Shown here piece by piece: positions 7,686-21,100 of a DNA stretch of 64,000 nt. Position 1 is the first letter of the stretch. Each line of letters begins with the position of its first letter. This DNA is from Clostridia bacterium. Its GTDB lineage: Bacteria > Bacillota > Clostridia > Christensenellales > CAG-138. A program made the position numbers and the translations under genes. The stretch is taken from NCBI GenBank assembly GCA_017448545.1, contig JAFSLH010000013.1, positions 1-64,000 on the forward strand, written 5' to 3'. The notes beneath the pieces are model-generated. The model was not told the DNA's origin and searched no databases. It was given only the letters and a program-made list of their open reading frames with translations.

Positions 7686-9113
7686 TCATTCCTCCTGCCC
7701 CAACTGTTCGAGGTCGATATCGAGCAGCTTGCAGGTCAGGGCGATCACGTCCGGGTCGGCGTTGCGGTCGATGACCTGCTGAAAGTCCGCCGTCGCCTTC
7801 TCCGCCTGATCCAAATACATATAGCACACGGCGCGGTTGTACAGACATTCGTCCAGCAGCGATTCCTCGGTCATTGCGTCGGTAAAATCCTGCGCCGCAG
7901 ATTCATACTGCTCCTGCGCCAACCGGCAGAGCCCCCGCAGGAACAACCCTTCGGCGGTCGGTTCGGTATGCTCCAAAAACACCGTCAGATACGTTTCCGC
8001 CTCCGCGTAGCGTTCCGATTCCAGCAGCGACACGCCGAGCCACTTAAAGAACTCGATCTTCTGCTCGTCCACCGTTTCCGGCGCTTCCGCAGCGTCCTCC
8101 GGCAGGCCCAGCACCTTGCGGCACAGCTCGGCAACAGCTTCATAGTCCCCCGCAAGGTACGCGCATTCCACCGATTGCCGGTAAAGGTCCTGCGAGCCCT
8201 GCCCTTCGTTCAGCAGCTCCCGATACAGCTTCAACGCGCCGGTATAGTCCCCTGCCGCGTGCCGTCCCGCCGCCGCAAGCAGCTTCACGTCCGAATCGGC
8301 GTTGCCCGCCGCTATGCTGCTTTCCGCGTCCAAAGCGGCTTTTTCGGCGTCGCCGAGCGCAAGCCAAGCCTGCGACCGGATGCTGTACAGGGTTGCCGCG
8401 TTCGCATCTGGCAGCGCAAGCGCCTTATCGCACGTCTCGATCGCCTCCGCGCAGCATTCCTGCTGAAGCTGCATCACCGCGATCGCTTCATACTGCGATC
8501 CTGTCAACTCCGCCATTTCGCCGTAAACCGCCATCGCGTCGAGCGCCGCGGCGTAGTCCTCCGCCTGCAGGCAGGATTCCGCCAGCATCAGCCATGCGTC
8601 CGCGTTCGAAGCGTCCCGCTTCGTGGCGGTTTCAAACCGGCTGCGCGCCGTTTCCCAGTCCGACTGCAGCACATACACGCAGCCAAGCTTCACATACAGC
8701 GCGGCAAGATCCTCCGGCTCGCCCTCGAACAGCCGAATCGCGTTTTCCAGATCTCTCGCCGCGTCCTCATATTTCTCGTCGGCAATCGCGCGCGAAGCCG
8801 CAAGGTTATAGTCATCGAACGTCTTCGGCGTGCCGACGCTGCGCAGCACTGCCTGCATACGCTCCAGCCGGTCCGCCGTCAGGTATTCGTCGTTTTCGTT
8901 CACATAGTTTGCCGCCGTTTCCAGTTCGCTGTCGGCGTAATCGTCCTTCCGAAAGCGAATGGCGCTTGCGTTCAGCAGCACCAGCTCCAGCACCATCAGC
9001 GTTGCCAGAACCGCCGCCGTAATACGGATGATGTACGGGCGCGCTTTGCCCGCGTCCTTCTTGGATTCCCCGTTCTTTTTGGATTCTTCGTTCTTCTTGA
9101 TTTCTTCGTCCAT
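7686..9113 (-). CDS. Membrane-anchored tetratricopeptide repeat protein
   Basis: 475 residues. A Lys/Glu-rich 26-residue cytoplasmic N-terminus precedes one membrane span (about 27-50), giving a signal-anchor protein with the rest outside. From about 95 to the end come TPR-like helical pairs, for example YEDAARDLENAIRLF, DWETARSRFETATKRD and QYESAAQDFTDAMTEE. TPRs bind protein partners. The gene starts 80 bp after the stop of the 9354-residue adhesin in the same direction, with only a hairpin between, so both are probably co-transcribed and the TPR protein may help export, fold or retain the adhesin (inference). GGGAG precedes the ATG. Confidence 0.8.
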   Translation of the reverse strand: MDEEIKKNEESKKNGESKKDAGKARPYIIRITAAVLATLMVLELVLLNASAIRFRKDDYADSELETAANYVNENDEYLTADRLERMQAVLRSVGTPKTFDDYNLAASRAIADEKYEDAARDLENAIRLFEGEPEDLAALYVKLGCVYVLQSDWETARSRFETATKRDASNADAWLMLAESCLQAEDYAAALDAMAVYGEMAELTGSQYEAIAVMQLQQECCAEAIETCDKALALPDANAATLYSIRSQAWLALGDAEKAALDAESSIAAGNADSDVKLLAAAGRHAAGDYTGALKLYRELLNEGQGSQDLYRQSVECAYLAGDYEAVAELCRKVLGLPEDAAEAPETVDEQKIEFFKWLGVSLLESERYAEAETYLTVFLEHTEPTAEGLFLRGLCRLAQEQYESAAQDFTDAMTEESLLDECLYNRAVCYMYLDQAEKATADFQQVIDRNADPDVIALTCKLLDIDLEQLGQEE

Positions 9114-9141
9114 TTCGGTCTCCCGGTCTCATTGTGAAAAT

Positions 9142-9171
9142 TTGCAGGGGAGGAGTTACCCTCCCCTGCAA
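9142..9171 (-). terminator. Hairpin between giant adhesin and TPR gene (attenuator candidate)
   Basis: TTGCAGGGGAGG (9142-9153) and CCTCCCCTGCAA (9160-9171) are perfect 12-bp arms around a 6-nt loop. On the minus strand the stem is followed only by AATTTTC, a short U-run, so it may terminate part of the transcripts or protect the upstream 3' end and lower TPR expression relative to the adhesin. Confidence 0.65.
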
Positions 9172-9193
9172 GTGTCGTTTTTGCCTCAACCGC

Positions 9194-12100
9194 TTACGCT
9201 TCGGTCGATTCTTCGGCTGCCTTTACGATCAGCTCCAGGAACTTCGCGACGTAATCCGAACGTCTTTCGACAAGCTCCGCTACGTTGCGCCCGAGCAGCA
9301 GTTTGCTCAGGTGATCCTGCGCTGCATCCTCCGGCGTGAGCCCAAGCTCCGCAAGCGCTTCTTCGGTGACAACGACGAAGTTGGAGTTCTCCTGCGTTGC
9401 CAGACCGTCGGTGAAGAAGATGACGTAGCCTTCCCAATAGATACCCTTGAGAAGCTCAAATTCTCCGTCGCGGCTGTGCAGGATGTACACCGCCTGGCCA
9501 TCCTCGAGCATCGGCTCGCCCTCCGCCAGCTTCAGGATCAAGAGCACCGGATTCGTGTTGCCGCGATAGGTGATGTTCCCGTTGCTGTTGAAGATGCCAA
9601 CGCTGCGTGCCATGATCTTGCCGCTGCTTGCAAGCGCTCTGCTGAGCAGCTCGTCCGCTGCGTTGCCTGTGCTGAGCCGGATGTCCGTGATGACCAGCAC
9701 ATCCGTAAGATTCAGCAGACCCAGTGCACCGCCGACCTCGTTGTAGATGTACACGAGCTGCTGCAGGCGTACATTGGCCATACCGTAGATCGAATGTACC
9801 GTGAACTTGGAGCCGAGCGAAGCAACGAAGCCGTTGTTCGGCGTGCCCACGTTGCCGAGCGCGTACAGCGCCACGGGGTTGCCGCTTTGGACGTTCTTTC
9901 CGGGCATAAGGTTGCCGACGGCGGTCACTTCGATGCCGTCCTTGCCGGAAGCGTCCAGAACCGTCTCGGGAGCGATGCTGTAGACGTGTACCTCGGAGCC
10001 GCTGACGTTCAGCTTGCCCGCGTTGATCGTCAAGGAGCCTTCCGGCTTCTCGATGCCCGTCGGCGTTTCAATGCCGTCGGTGTACTCGTACGTCGGTTCG
10101 CCGTCCATCGCCGTGCCGATCGCACCGCCCGCCTTCAGGGTCATGGTATCCGCCGCCGCAACCGCGCCGGGCTCCTGCGTTACGCTTCCGCCGAACGAAA
10201 GCGCGGCATTGCCCTGTGCCGTTACGTTGTCCAGTACCGTGTTGCCCTTGTTGGCGTTGTTCACGTACATATTGTCGGCCTTTGCGCCGAAGCCCGTTGC
10301 ATTGATGTTCAGCGGCTTATCTTTGCTGCCGAGATCGCTGCCGTTGCCTTCCGATCCGGTAATCGCGTTGAGCGTTACCTTTTCGCCGGAAATCATCGTA
10401 CCGTTGTTCCCGGAAGCGTTCCGGATGCTGCCGTTTGCGGAAAGATCAACGTCTCCGTTTCCCTTCGCCTGAACGATATCCAGATCCTTGCCGGAATGTA
10501 CTCCGATTTCACCGCCGGACGTGAGATCCAGCGTACCGCCGATTTCAGCGCTCATCGCGTTATCCGCAGTACCGAAGTCGCCGCCAGTGCGGATCACAGC
10601 GTTGCCGCTGACGTTGAGGTTGGAGTTGTTCGCCGTATCGTCTGCCGTCGGCAGCGCCTGCGTGGTAACGCCGCTGTTGTCCGCGGGTGCGCCGTTGGTC
10701 GAAATGACCTGCGCCTGCGTGTTCTTCGCGTCGTTCACAGCCGTCTGCGCGCCGGGCAGAGCGCTGCTCAGCGATTCAACCTGCGACTGCGCTTCATCGC
10801 GCTCGCGCTGAACTTCCGCTTCATCGGTTCTCGCATCGTAGTACGCGGCAAGCTTTTCGCTGACCGTGGTCAATGCGTTCTGGATGTCGTCGCTCAACAC
10901 GTTCTGCGCCTCGAGGCGTGCCGCCAGCTCCGCCGTAATGGCATCAACACTGTCGGTCGAATTGGTCAGAGCGCCGTTCTGCGCCGCAGCGGGGAGCGCC
11001 CGCAGAGCGTTTGCGCGGAGCAAGCTCTGTCCGTTCTGTTCGATCAGCGCCGCCGCCGCATTCACGGCAGTCTGCAGATCCTGCATCGCCGCAGCAGTCC
11101 GGTTGGACGCCGCAGTCAGTTCGTCGTTCAGCGCATTGCGCTGCGCCGTCGCTTCTGCAAGTCCGTCGCGGATCGCGTCACGCTCTGCGATTGCTTCGTT
11201 GGTCGGAGCGATCGCAGCCATGGTGCTTTCCTTGACCGCAAGCTCTGCGTTGGCGTCTGCCAATGCCTGTTCCTGCTGATCGAACGCGTTCTTCGCCTGG
11301 ATCAGCGCTTCGTTCGCGTCGAGCAGCTCCTGACGAGCCTGTTTGATCCTGTCGTCGGTTGCGCCGCGCTTTGTCACATCCAGCTCGGTCTGGTTCTGGT
11401 TGGACTGCATGATCTTGTCCCAGGCTTCCTGCGCCTTCTGCTGACGCTCGGTTGCTGCGGCAAGCTGCTGTGTCTTTTCGATCAGCGTAACCTGTTCCTG
11501 GTACGCGTTTTCTGCGGATTCGAACCGCTCTCTCGCCGCGGCGAGGGTGGTTCTTGCCTGCGCAAGATGCTCCGCATCCTCCGCGTTTCCGTACAGCGCG
11601 ATGGCTTCGAGTACTTCGAGCGCCGCTTCCTGCTGCTGCACCGCAGCCTTCAGCGCGTCAAGCGCGGTGGCGTCGTCGCCGAGGCCCGCCTGCGCCGCAT
11701 ACGCTTCATCGCCGTTTGCGAGGAAGTTCTCGCCGCGTTCGAGCGTTTCGATCACGGTCAGGGCTTCCGCCAGCGCGCCGGCTGCCAGCGCCTTCTGTTC
11801 GTCGGTACCGTTCTGTACGTTCTCTACGTTGCTGTACGCCGCAAGCAGGTACTTGCGCGCCTGCAGCATTCCGGCCGCCAGCGCCGCTTTCTGCGCCGCC
11901 GCCGGATCCGTCGGATCTTCGCTTGCAGCGCGTGCCGCGTCGTCCGCAGCCTTCTGCGCGTCGTTCACGGCGACCTGCGCTTCCAGCGTTGCCTTCGCGT
12001 TGTCAAGCGCTTCGGCTGCCTTGTCGCGCGCGGCCTGTGCCGCGTCAATGCGCCGCTGTGCTTCTGCCAGCACCGCAACCATTTCGGCTGCCTGTGCCGC

Positions 12101-15100
12101 GTAAGCATCCTGCGCATCCGTGAGCGCGTCTCCCGCATCCGCGAGGACTGCGTTCGCATCCGTCAGCGCCGCATTCGCCGCTTCCAGCGCCGCTTCGGCG
12201 TTCGTAACCGCGGCTTCGGCTGCCGCTCTGGTCTGCTCGTCCGCATCCGCGGGCAGTGCAGCCAATGCTTCGTTCGCCTGATCGAGCGTCGCCTGCGCCG
12301 CGTCCGCATTCGCCTGCGCCGCATCCGCATTCGCCTGCGCCGCATCTACGGCCGCCTGTGCCGCGTCCACTTTCTTCTGCTCCGCAACAAGCACGCGCGT
12401 CGCATAGTCGTGGTTCGTGTTCCAGTTGCTCTGCGCGGCGCTCAGCTCGGCGTTCGCTTTCGCCAGTTCGGCGTTCACTGCTGCCGCTTCCTGCCGTGCC
12501 TCGGCAAGGGTCTTCTCCGCCGCGCTGATGCGGATGAGCTGTTCGTCCAGCGCATCCAGCGTCACGGTCGGATCCTTTGCCATTTGCTTGAACTCGGTTA
12601 CGAGCTGTGCAAGCTCCGCGTTGGCTTCGGCGAGCGCAGCGTTCTTGATCGCCGCAACGTCTGCCGCCGCTTCCTGGATTGCAAGCGCGTCGTCGAGTCT
12701 TGCCTTTGCAGCCATGTTGTCTACCGCCGCAAGCAGAGCGTTTGCCTTATCCAGCTCGTTCTGCGCAGCATTGTAAGCAGCCTGCTTGTCAATGAGATCC
12801 TGCACGAGCTCGTCGTACCGTCCGTTGTTGGCGTTGTAAACGCTTCCTTCGGTGTTCAGCACCAGGTCGCCCTTGACGACGCTGTCGCTCAGTACGAACG
12901 AATCCGGATCACTGTCGTTGATGTACGTATTGTTGCCCTCGAAGGAGACCACTGCCATATCGGCGGTGGCGATATCGAACGGGTTGGACGCCGTGCCGAT
13001 GTCGCGTTCCGTATACAGCTTTACGCCGCCGTTCTCGGAATAGACATAGCCGCTGAGCGTCTTGACGTTCGGATCTTCGTTGCCGTCACGCAGCGTAACG
13101 CCGCCTTCACTGTGGATCTCGTAGTGCGAATCCGGGCTGGTGCCGTTCAGAACCAGCCGCTCGCCGGTCGCCTCGATGTACGTACTGTTGCTTTTGCCGA
13201 AGGTCAGCTCGCCGTCTACGTGTACGAGGATCGGATCGTCCTTCGAGCCGATCGCGCCGTTGCCGTTCTCTGCAATCAGCGCCGCGTTGCCGCCGGCTTC
13301 GATATCCGCGTGTGCGATATCGCCGGTTGCTTCGCTGACGTACAGATCGCCGGTCTGGGCGTGCGCAATGATCGACATACCCTTCTCGAAGTCGGGCGTC
13401 CGTACCCAGTCGTGCCGTACCGTAAAGTCAAGACCCAGAGCAGTGAACGTGTTGCCCTGCGCATCCGTGTAGGTGAACCGCGTCAGATGCACGGGCTCCT
13501 CGGGCAGAACCGCCGCGCCGGACTGAATGCCGGTGAGGTTCCGTCCTGCGATCAATGCCAGCACCTTCTGTCCCGACACGGTTTCAACGCCGCGCTCCTC
13601 GCCCAGCATATCCAGCTTACCGCTGTAAAGCGGCAGCAGCACCGTACGGAAGTAGTTGGTTCCGGTGAGCTGATCGTAGATGTTCTGCACCGCGTCGTCG
13701 AACCGCTTGCCATTGCCGATGTGGAACGGATCCGGATTCATTCCGATGTTCGCGACCTTCGTCGGTACGATCTCACGCGTTTCCGTCGTGAGCGGCTGCT
13801 GTTCGCTGCCGATCGCTCCGAAGGCGTCGAGCTTCAGGTTGCCGCAGTAAATGTGGACCTTCTCGAAGTTCTTCTTCAGCAAATCGGCGTTCTCGCCCGT
13901 CGTGAACCAGCTTCTTGCGAAGCTGCCGTCCATCGTCGGAACCGTCCGCCATCCGGCAACGCCCTGCTGAGATGCGTCGTACGCATTCTCGTAGTCCGCG
14001 CCGTCGTTGATGTAGATCCACTCCTGATCGGCGTATGCCGCGTTGCCGTCGTCCAGCGCCGCCGCAAGGATGCTGCCGTCCAGGTTGGTGATCGTGACGT
14101 CTCCGCGCTCACTGCGGATGTTGCCCACGGTGATATCGCTGGAGTGGTCGTCATGCAGGGTGATTTCACCGCTCTCGGCGCGCCGCTGGATGCTCTCGTA
14201 GAGCGTGCCCCATGCCTGCGCCTTGTTCACGGTGATCGTGATGTCGTCCGTGTTATACAGGAACGCGCTGCCGTACATTTCTCCGATCGTCATCGTGAAG
14301 TCGCGTCCGGTCTGGTCGAAATGCGTGTTCGCGAGACGGTAGATCCGGTTGTACAGATCCGCCGCCGCCTGATCGGCTTCGTAGTACCGCTCCAGCGCCG
14401 CCGTTACCGCTTCGCGTGCCGCCGCCAGCTCCGCCGCGTAGGCTTCCGCCTCCGCCTTGGGCTGCGATGCGCCGTACACCACGTTGCGGATTGCTTCGTA
14501 CGCTGCCTCCGCTTCCGTCAAAGCAGTCTTCGCCGCTTCGAGTTCCGCGACGGCGCGATCCCACGGGCCGCCGTCCGCAAGCAGGACGTCCAGTTCACGT
14601 GCAACTTCCACTGCGGTCGTTTCTTCGGTGTACTCGTCGTTCAGCTCATAGTACCGCTGCGCCGCCGCACGATCGAGATCGCGCTGCGCGATCGTATCGT
14701 TGTAGCGAGCGTCGCGCTCATTGCGAGCGTTGTACAGAGTCCGTCCAAGCGTCGCCAGCTTCGTTGCGCTGTCTTTTGCCGCAGTCTGCGCAACATAGTC
14801 CTTGTTGCTGTTCTGCAGCGCCTTCAGCTCGTTGGTCAGAGCCGTCTGCAGCGCGGTTTCGGCATTGCGCAGCGCCTGCGTCCGATCTTTCTCGTTCGTC
14901 AGCGCCATTGCATCGCCATACGCCTGCATGTAGGTCTCGACCATGCCGTAAACGGCAAGGTACGCTTCGTCGTACGCCGCCGCGTCGGGCAGGTTCTTTT
15001 CGTCCACCAGACGGGCGAAGATTTCTTCAGCCGTCTGCTCGCTGCGCTTCGCTTCGTTCTGTGCCTGCCGGAACAGAGCGTCCGTCACGGTGGTGCGGAG

Positions 15101-18100
15101 CAGCAGTGCGCTCGAAATGCCGCTGTACAGCGCTTCCTGTGCATTCATCAGCGAGTTGAGAGCGTTCGCATACGCCGTATGCGAAGCCGCAGTCGCCGCT
15201 TCCTGCTGCGCCTTGTTCTCGGCTGCCGCCGCCGGGCTTTCGTTCGCCTTCTGCAAAGCCTTCTCCCACAGTGCGCGGTAGTCGGCTTCGTAGTAGTCGC
15301 TCGTGCGGAACAGTTCGTCGATCAGACCGTAGAGGTCGTCGTCGCCCTGAACCTTTCCGCCGTCAAGCAGCACCTCGAGCACCTTCAGCGCTTCCGCGTC
15401 GCTGATCGGCGTGTCGCCGTTCAGAGCTTCCCGGAACGCCTCATGGAACGCGTTCAGTGCGTTGTAGTGGATCGGATCCGCTTGATTCGCTTCCTTCATC
15501 TCGTTGGAAATGAAGTCCGCAAGCGCCTCGGAGCCGAGCAGCGGATTCTTCAGCAGGTTCGTAAGATCCCGCTCGGTGATTTGTTCGTCGTTCTTGCCGG
15601 TCAGCCACGACGCAAGCTCGTTCACCGCCACATAATTCACGAAGGAATTCTTGCTGTGGTTCACGTTGTCGGCGCGCTGCATGATCCATTCGGCAAGCGC
15701 GGCGTTGTCCGCGATATCCAGCAGGCTGTAGAAGAACTGGAGATCGCTGTAGCTCAGGTAGTTCAGTCTCGTCTCGTTATCGAACGCGACGTTCACCTTG
15801 TCCACACCGTGACCGGACTTCACCCAGTAGGTGTACAGATCCCAGTCGATGGTGTGCTGCGCCTGCGCGTCGATGTAGAAGTTCGTGACGAGCTGGATGA
15901 CCGGATGCACGTTGCTCGGAACGTTCACATACAGCCAGCGTCCCGCTTCACCGATGTTTCCGCCTGCGCGCAGAATGAGCTGCGTGCCGGTTTCCACTTC
16001 CTCGGCCGTCGTCACGCCGTTGCCGTCGTAACGCTCGCCCTCGTACGCCCGATCGGGCATCGTGATCAGCGGATGCGTGTCTTCGCCATTCGCATCGGTG
16101 ATGTGATAGACGATGATGTTGCCGTTTGCCGCGAGCGTAACGGAGCACGCTGCGTCTACGACGTCGAACAGCAGATCGCCGCCGGTGCTTTCGAGCGATG
16201 CGCTTGCGGAATGCTCCGCCGTATCGCGCACGATCAGCTTCGGCACAATCACGTTTCTACCCGCCTGCGCAACGATTTCGGAGCCTTCCGCAATCCATGT
16301 GCGCTGGTCGTCGTCATACAGCTTCTGCGTTGTATCCGCTTCCGTGTATCCGACGCGGTAGATACCGCCGTTTGCGCTCAGCAGCGTCGCCTTGGAGCCG
16401 TTCAGCACCTTCAGCGGCGTCGTGTCAACCGCCCGGCCGATCAGGATGTCGCCGGTCACGTTGACCGTGAGGTCGCTTTCGTCCACGTTTACGTTGTTCG
16501 CCGTGAAGCCGCCTTCGCAGGTCAGCATATCGGCGGTCGTGCCCGTCACCTTGAGTTCGTCGATCTTGATATCTCCGGACTTCGCCGTAGACTGCACCTC
16601 GCAGTTCGTGAACTCCCACGTTTCGCCGGTCATGTCGCCGTCGTCAATCTGAACGGTGAACTTGCCGGTGCTCGTCAGGGTCGGGATCGTCACGTCGTGA
16701 TCCGCATCGAGCAGGACGGTGCCGTCCAGCGTCGCCGTATCGGTCACGTCGATCTTGCCCGTACCATGCGCGATCATCGTCACTTCCGAACCGTTCTGCA
16801 CCTTCAGCGTGTCTGTCTGAATGCTGCCGTTCTGCAGCGCAGCGGTAAGGCTGCCGTTGCTGATGGTCCAGGTCTCGCCGGTAAAGTCGCCCTTGCCGAT
16901 CGTGACCGTTTCCGTGCCGGTTGCATTCAGCGTCGTGATCTCCACGTCGCCCGTCTGTACGGTGACGTCGAGCTTGTCGCTGACCGTCCAGGTCTCGCCG
17001 GATACGTCGCCCGTTCCGATGACAATCTTGTCCTTGCCTGTACTGGTCAGGGTCGTGACGTCCATGTCGCCGGTCGTGATGGCGATATCCAGCTTGCCGC
17101 CGGTCTTGGTCCACGTTTCACCGGTCAGGCCGCCGTTGGCGATCCGTACAATGACGTCGCCGCTGCCGACGAGCGTCGGGATCGTCACGTCGTGATCGGC
17201 TTTCATGGTCACCTCGCCGTTCAGCGTGGTGGTGCCGGTCAGTTCGATGTTGCCTTCCGTTTCGGCCGTTCCGTGTGCCGTCAGCGTAACGTCCGCGCCG
17301 CTCTGAACCGTCAGGTCCTTCGCGTAGATATTGCCCTTCTGGACGATGATGTCAACGACAGAACCGTCGAGAATGAGCGTGCTCGGGCGGAACTCGTAAT
17401 CGCCGGCGCCGGCTCTTACGTTCTGGTACTGTTCGCCGCTGATGACATACGCGCCGTTGCGGTTGCGGGAAACGATCTGTCCGCCTTCACCGAGCTTGTA
17501 GTTCAGGTGCACGCTCGTCGTGCCCTTATCCAGCTTGGTGTTGTTGTAGATGGTTTCGTAGATGTTTCCGGTGCTCTTGATGTTCTCGGCGTTCGCATTG
17601 CCGTTGATCAGCTTGTACGTGCCGGAACCGAACCAGAGCCAGAGCTCGTCGGAGGTGCTTTCCACGGTACGGATCTCGAACCGGAACGTCTCGTTCGGCG
17701 CCGCTTCGCCGGTCAGCCGCTTGACCGAAATGGTCTTCGGCCCGGAGAAGTGCTTCTGGAACGTGCCATCCTCATAGATGGTGAACATTCTGGTGCCGTT
17801 CTGATACGTCTCGTAGTATCCGTTTCCGATCTTCAATACGGTTCTGCCGCCGTAGCTGACAGTGCCGTTCGAATAGGAAGCTTCCACCCAACTGCCGTTG
17901 TTCAGGTAGTAGTACTTGCCGGCGGCGGTGCGCGCCACGGAGCCGGTCAGCGCTTCGAGACGAAGCTTGCTGTTGTTCAGCTCTGCCGCGCCGTTGCGGT
18001 AACGTACGGTTGCGCCGTTAGCAGTGAACGCATGCACGTTGGTCACCGGGTTGGACGAGAAGGTCTCGCTGCCATACTTTTTGGTAACCGTGCCGTCGTT

Positions 18101-21100
18101 CGATACCTTCAGGGTGTCGGTAACGGTATACGCGCCGTTGTGGTACGTAAGACGGACCGTTTTGTCGCGGAACGTGTTCCGCTCCTGCGTCGTGCCGTCC
18201 TCCAGCGTAACCGTCGTCGTATCGGCGATTGCGGCGATATCCACCCAGCCGCCGAAAATAGTTCCGGTTTCATTGCCTTCGGAATCCAGCTCCATATCCT
18301 CGGAAACATCGAAATGCTCGGTGCCGACGATTAAGAACGGGGAACGTCCGGTGGTGAACCGGTAGCTGTTGTTGATGAAGTAGCAGAAGACTCTCTCGTA
18401 GATGTCGTTGCCTTCTTCATCCTGACCGACGTTCATGCTGTAGTAGCTGTACTGTGCGCGAACGCCGCCGTCGCTGGTAACCGCTTCGCCTTCCTGTTCA
18501 AAGATCCCGAGGAGCTTTTCGCCTTCCTCCGCTTCCTTGATAACCAGGCCATAACGCGAGGTCGAGATGGAAATCGCGTTGCCGTTGGCGTCCTTATACG
18601 GTTTGCCTTCGGAATCCACGATCGCGTTGCCGTCCTTATCCACCGCGGGGTTGCCATTGGCGTCGAAGGACGGAACCGTCACGTTGTACGTCTCGGTCAC
18701 GAAGCCGAACACGCCGAGGAACTCGATACCGTCGTACGTGGCGAGAACCATATCCTTCTTATTGCCGAAGGCATAGAAGACGATGTGATCCGCCGCCTGC
18801 GCCGCCGTCTGCGAACCCTTCAGACCGCTTCTGTTGATCGCCGCCTGAACGAGCGAGTTGTTCAGGAGCAGGCTGCGTGTGTTAACATACGACCGGGTCG
18901 CTACGTTCCAAACGCCGTCGCTGCTGCTGAGGATCAGGCTGTCGTCCAGCGTGGACGGGTTCCAGCCGCCCTCGTTGACTTCGGTGTCGAAGCCTTCCAC
19001 GTATACGACTTTTCCGCCAACGGTAGCAATGTATCCGTTTGAGTACTCGAGGTAGATCGAATACGAACCGGAGTAGCCGGCCTCAACGGTCAGATCGCCC
19101 GTACGGTAGTTCAGCGTGACGTAGTGCGTATTGCCATCCTCGTCGATCTGAGAATCCAGCACGATCAGGTTCGTGTTGCCCGGAACCGTCTCATACGGAG
19201 CCCAGCCGCCGATTGCGGTCAGCTTGCCATTCTCCACGGTGAGAACCGTGCCGTCCGGCAGCTCGTAGGTCTTTCTGCCTTCTTCGTCTTCCGTCAGGTA
19301 CTTCTCCAGATCAGCCGCGCTGATCGTGGCGGTACCGTTCACGGTGTTCGTGAGGAACAGAACCGAGAAGTTCACGCTCTCCACCGTGGTGCCGGAAGCG
19401 TTCGGCAGGTAGTTCAGTGCGATATCCTGCCCGAAGGCAATATCCAGCAGTCCGCCGGCAATAACGTTGTTCAGAACAACCGTGCCGTCCACCGGACCGC
19501 TTGCCGCGCCGAGAGAGTTCGTGCGCGTGACCTTCGCCATGACCGGCTCGAAGTAGACGCTGCCCTTTGCGTTGATGTTCACAACCGGGTCTGCGCTGCC
19601 GAGTCTGGTCAGCAGGATCTGGAAGTAGGTATTCAGCTCCTGCTCGGCGTCTTTGGTTCCTTCCTCGTCCGCCGGATAGGTGTTCAGGGTGGAACCGATG
19701 TTGTTTACATTGTCGATCGTGAGGTTGTGCGTCCAGACCGGAGCATGCGTGATGCCGTCGTTCTCGATGCGCGTCCCGCCGATCAGGTTGCCTGCCTCGC
19801 CAACCCAGCGAATGTTCATATCGCCGTTTTCGTTTGCGACCACGTTGCCGAACTGAATATCGCCGCCGTTGTAGGACGTGATATTGATCGTGTACGTCGG
19901 ATTGCTGACGCCGTCCGCGTGCATATCAATGCTCGGAAGCACCGTGATGCCTTCGAAGTAGTTGGTCAGATCCAGGATGTAGTTGCTGCTCGTGACAGTT
20001 CTCGCATTGCCCTTGTTGCTGACAGAGCCGCCGGTTGCCGGACGGATCCGACCGGAAACGGTGGTCTTGCCCGCAGACTGGCTTGCATAGACATTGCCGC
20101 CGGAAGAACCGGCTACCCAAACGTTGCCGAGCACGTCGATCTCTACCCGAATGGGCAACGCCGCGCCGGAAACGTCGAAGGAACTGCTGCTGTCAATGGA
20201 CACAGTACCCGCCGGCAGACCGATGTTGTTGCCGCCGTGGTATTTTTTCTTGACAAACACACCCTTGCGCTTGGCGTCCTTATCGTAGGAAACCCGTCCG
20301 CCGAACCCGTAAGAGTTCAGGTTGAACGAATTGCCCTTGAAGCGGGTGTTGGTCACATTGACGGCCGTATTCAGCGAGCCGTCCAGGTTTGCCGTTGCCT
20401 CTACCTTGCCGGCGAGGCCCTTCAGTTCGGACATCGCATAGACGCGCACGTTCGTGCCGCCGTTGGTGGGCGACGCGCTGCTCCAGATGTTCGCCGTGGA
20501 GTACGCCTGCACATCGGAATTGCTGATGTCTACGCGCGTCGTGAGGTTCAGCGTCAAGTTGCTCGTCGCATACGCCGCGCCGCCTGCGCCCTTGATCTTC
20601 GCGATGCTCTCGTCGTTCAGGTACAGCTCCTTCACGCCGCCGAAAATGTTCACATAACTGCCGCGCACAAACGCGCCGTTCAGGTTCACCTTGCCGGACA
20701 ATGTGATGTTCTGCTCGTACGCATAAGCTGACGGAGAACCGATCAGACCTGCGGCGGAATAATCGCCGATGGTGGTTACGTTGCCTTCCGCCACGTTTGC
20801 GTTCAAATTGATCGTACCGAAATCGGCGTAGATCGAACCGCCCGTAACGTTGAGGTTGACGCTGTTGCTGACGGACGTTCTCGCGTCCGCACCGCCGAGA
20901 CCCGCAAGACCCTTGGCGCTGCCGTCTGCGCGCGTCGTGATGGAATCGTACCGACCACCCTCCGCCACCGCGTTGACGTTATAGTAACGGGACTTCACGG
21001 TTGCGCCGTTCAGAACCGAAAGTGTAACGTTGCGCGTAAGCTGCGAGATTGCACCGAGTGCGCCGGACGCGAACAGCCCGCCGGAGTTGGCGTTCGTGCG

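Noticed and set aside
7449..9137. 562-codon plus-strand frame
   Set aside because: Antisense shadow of the TPR gene, rich in Arg and Phe with no domain.
9134..18334. A 3066-codon open frame on the plus strand, and others at 21326-26353, 28361-32632 and 33377-36382
   Set aside because: They are antisense to the giant adhesin gene. Its codon use rarely creates stops on the other strand, and the antisense products are Arg/Val/His-rich without domains.
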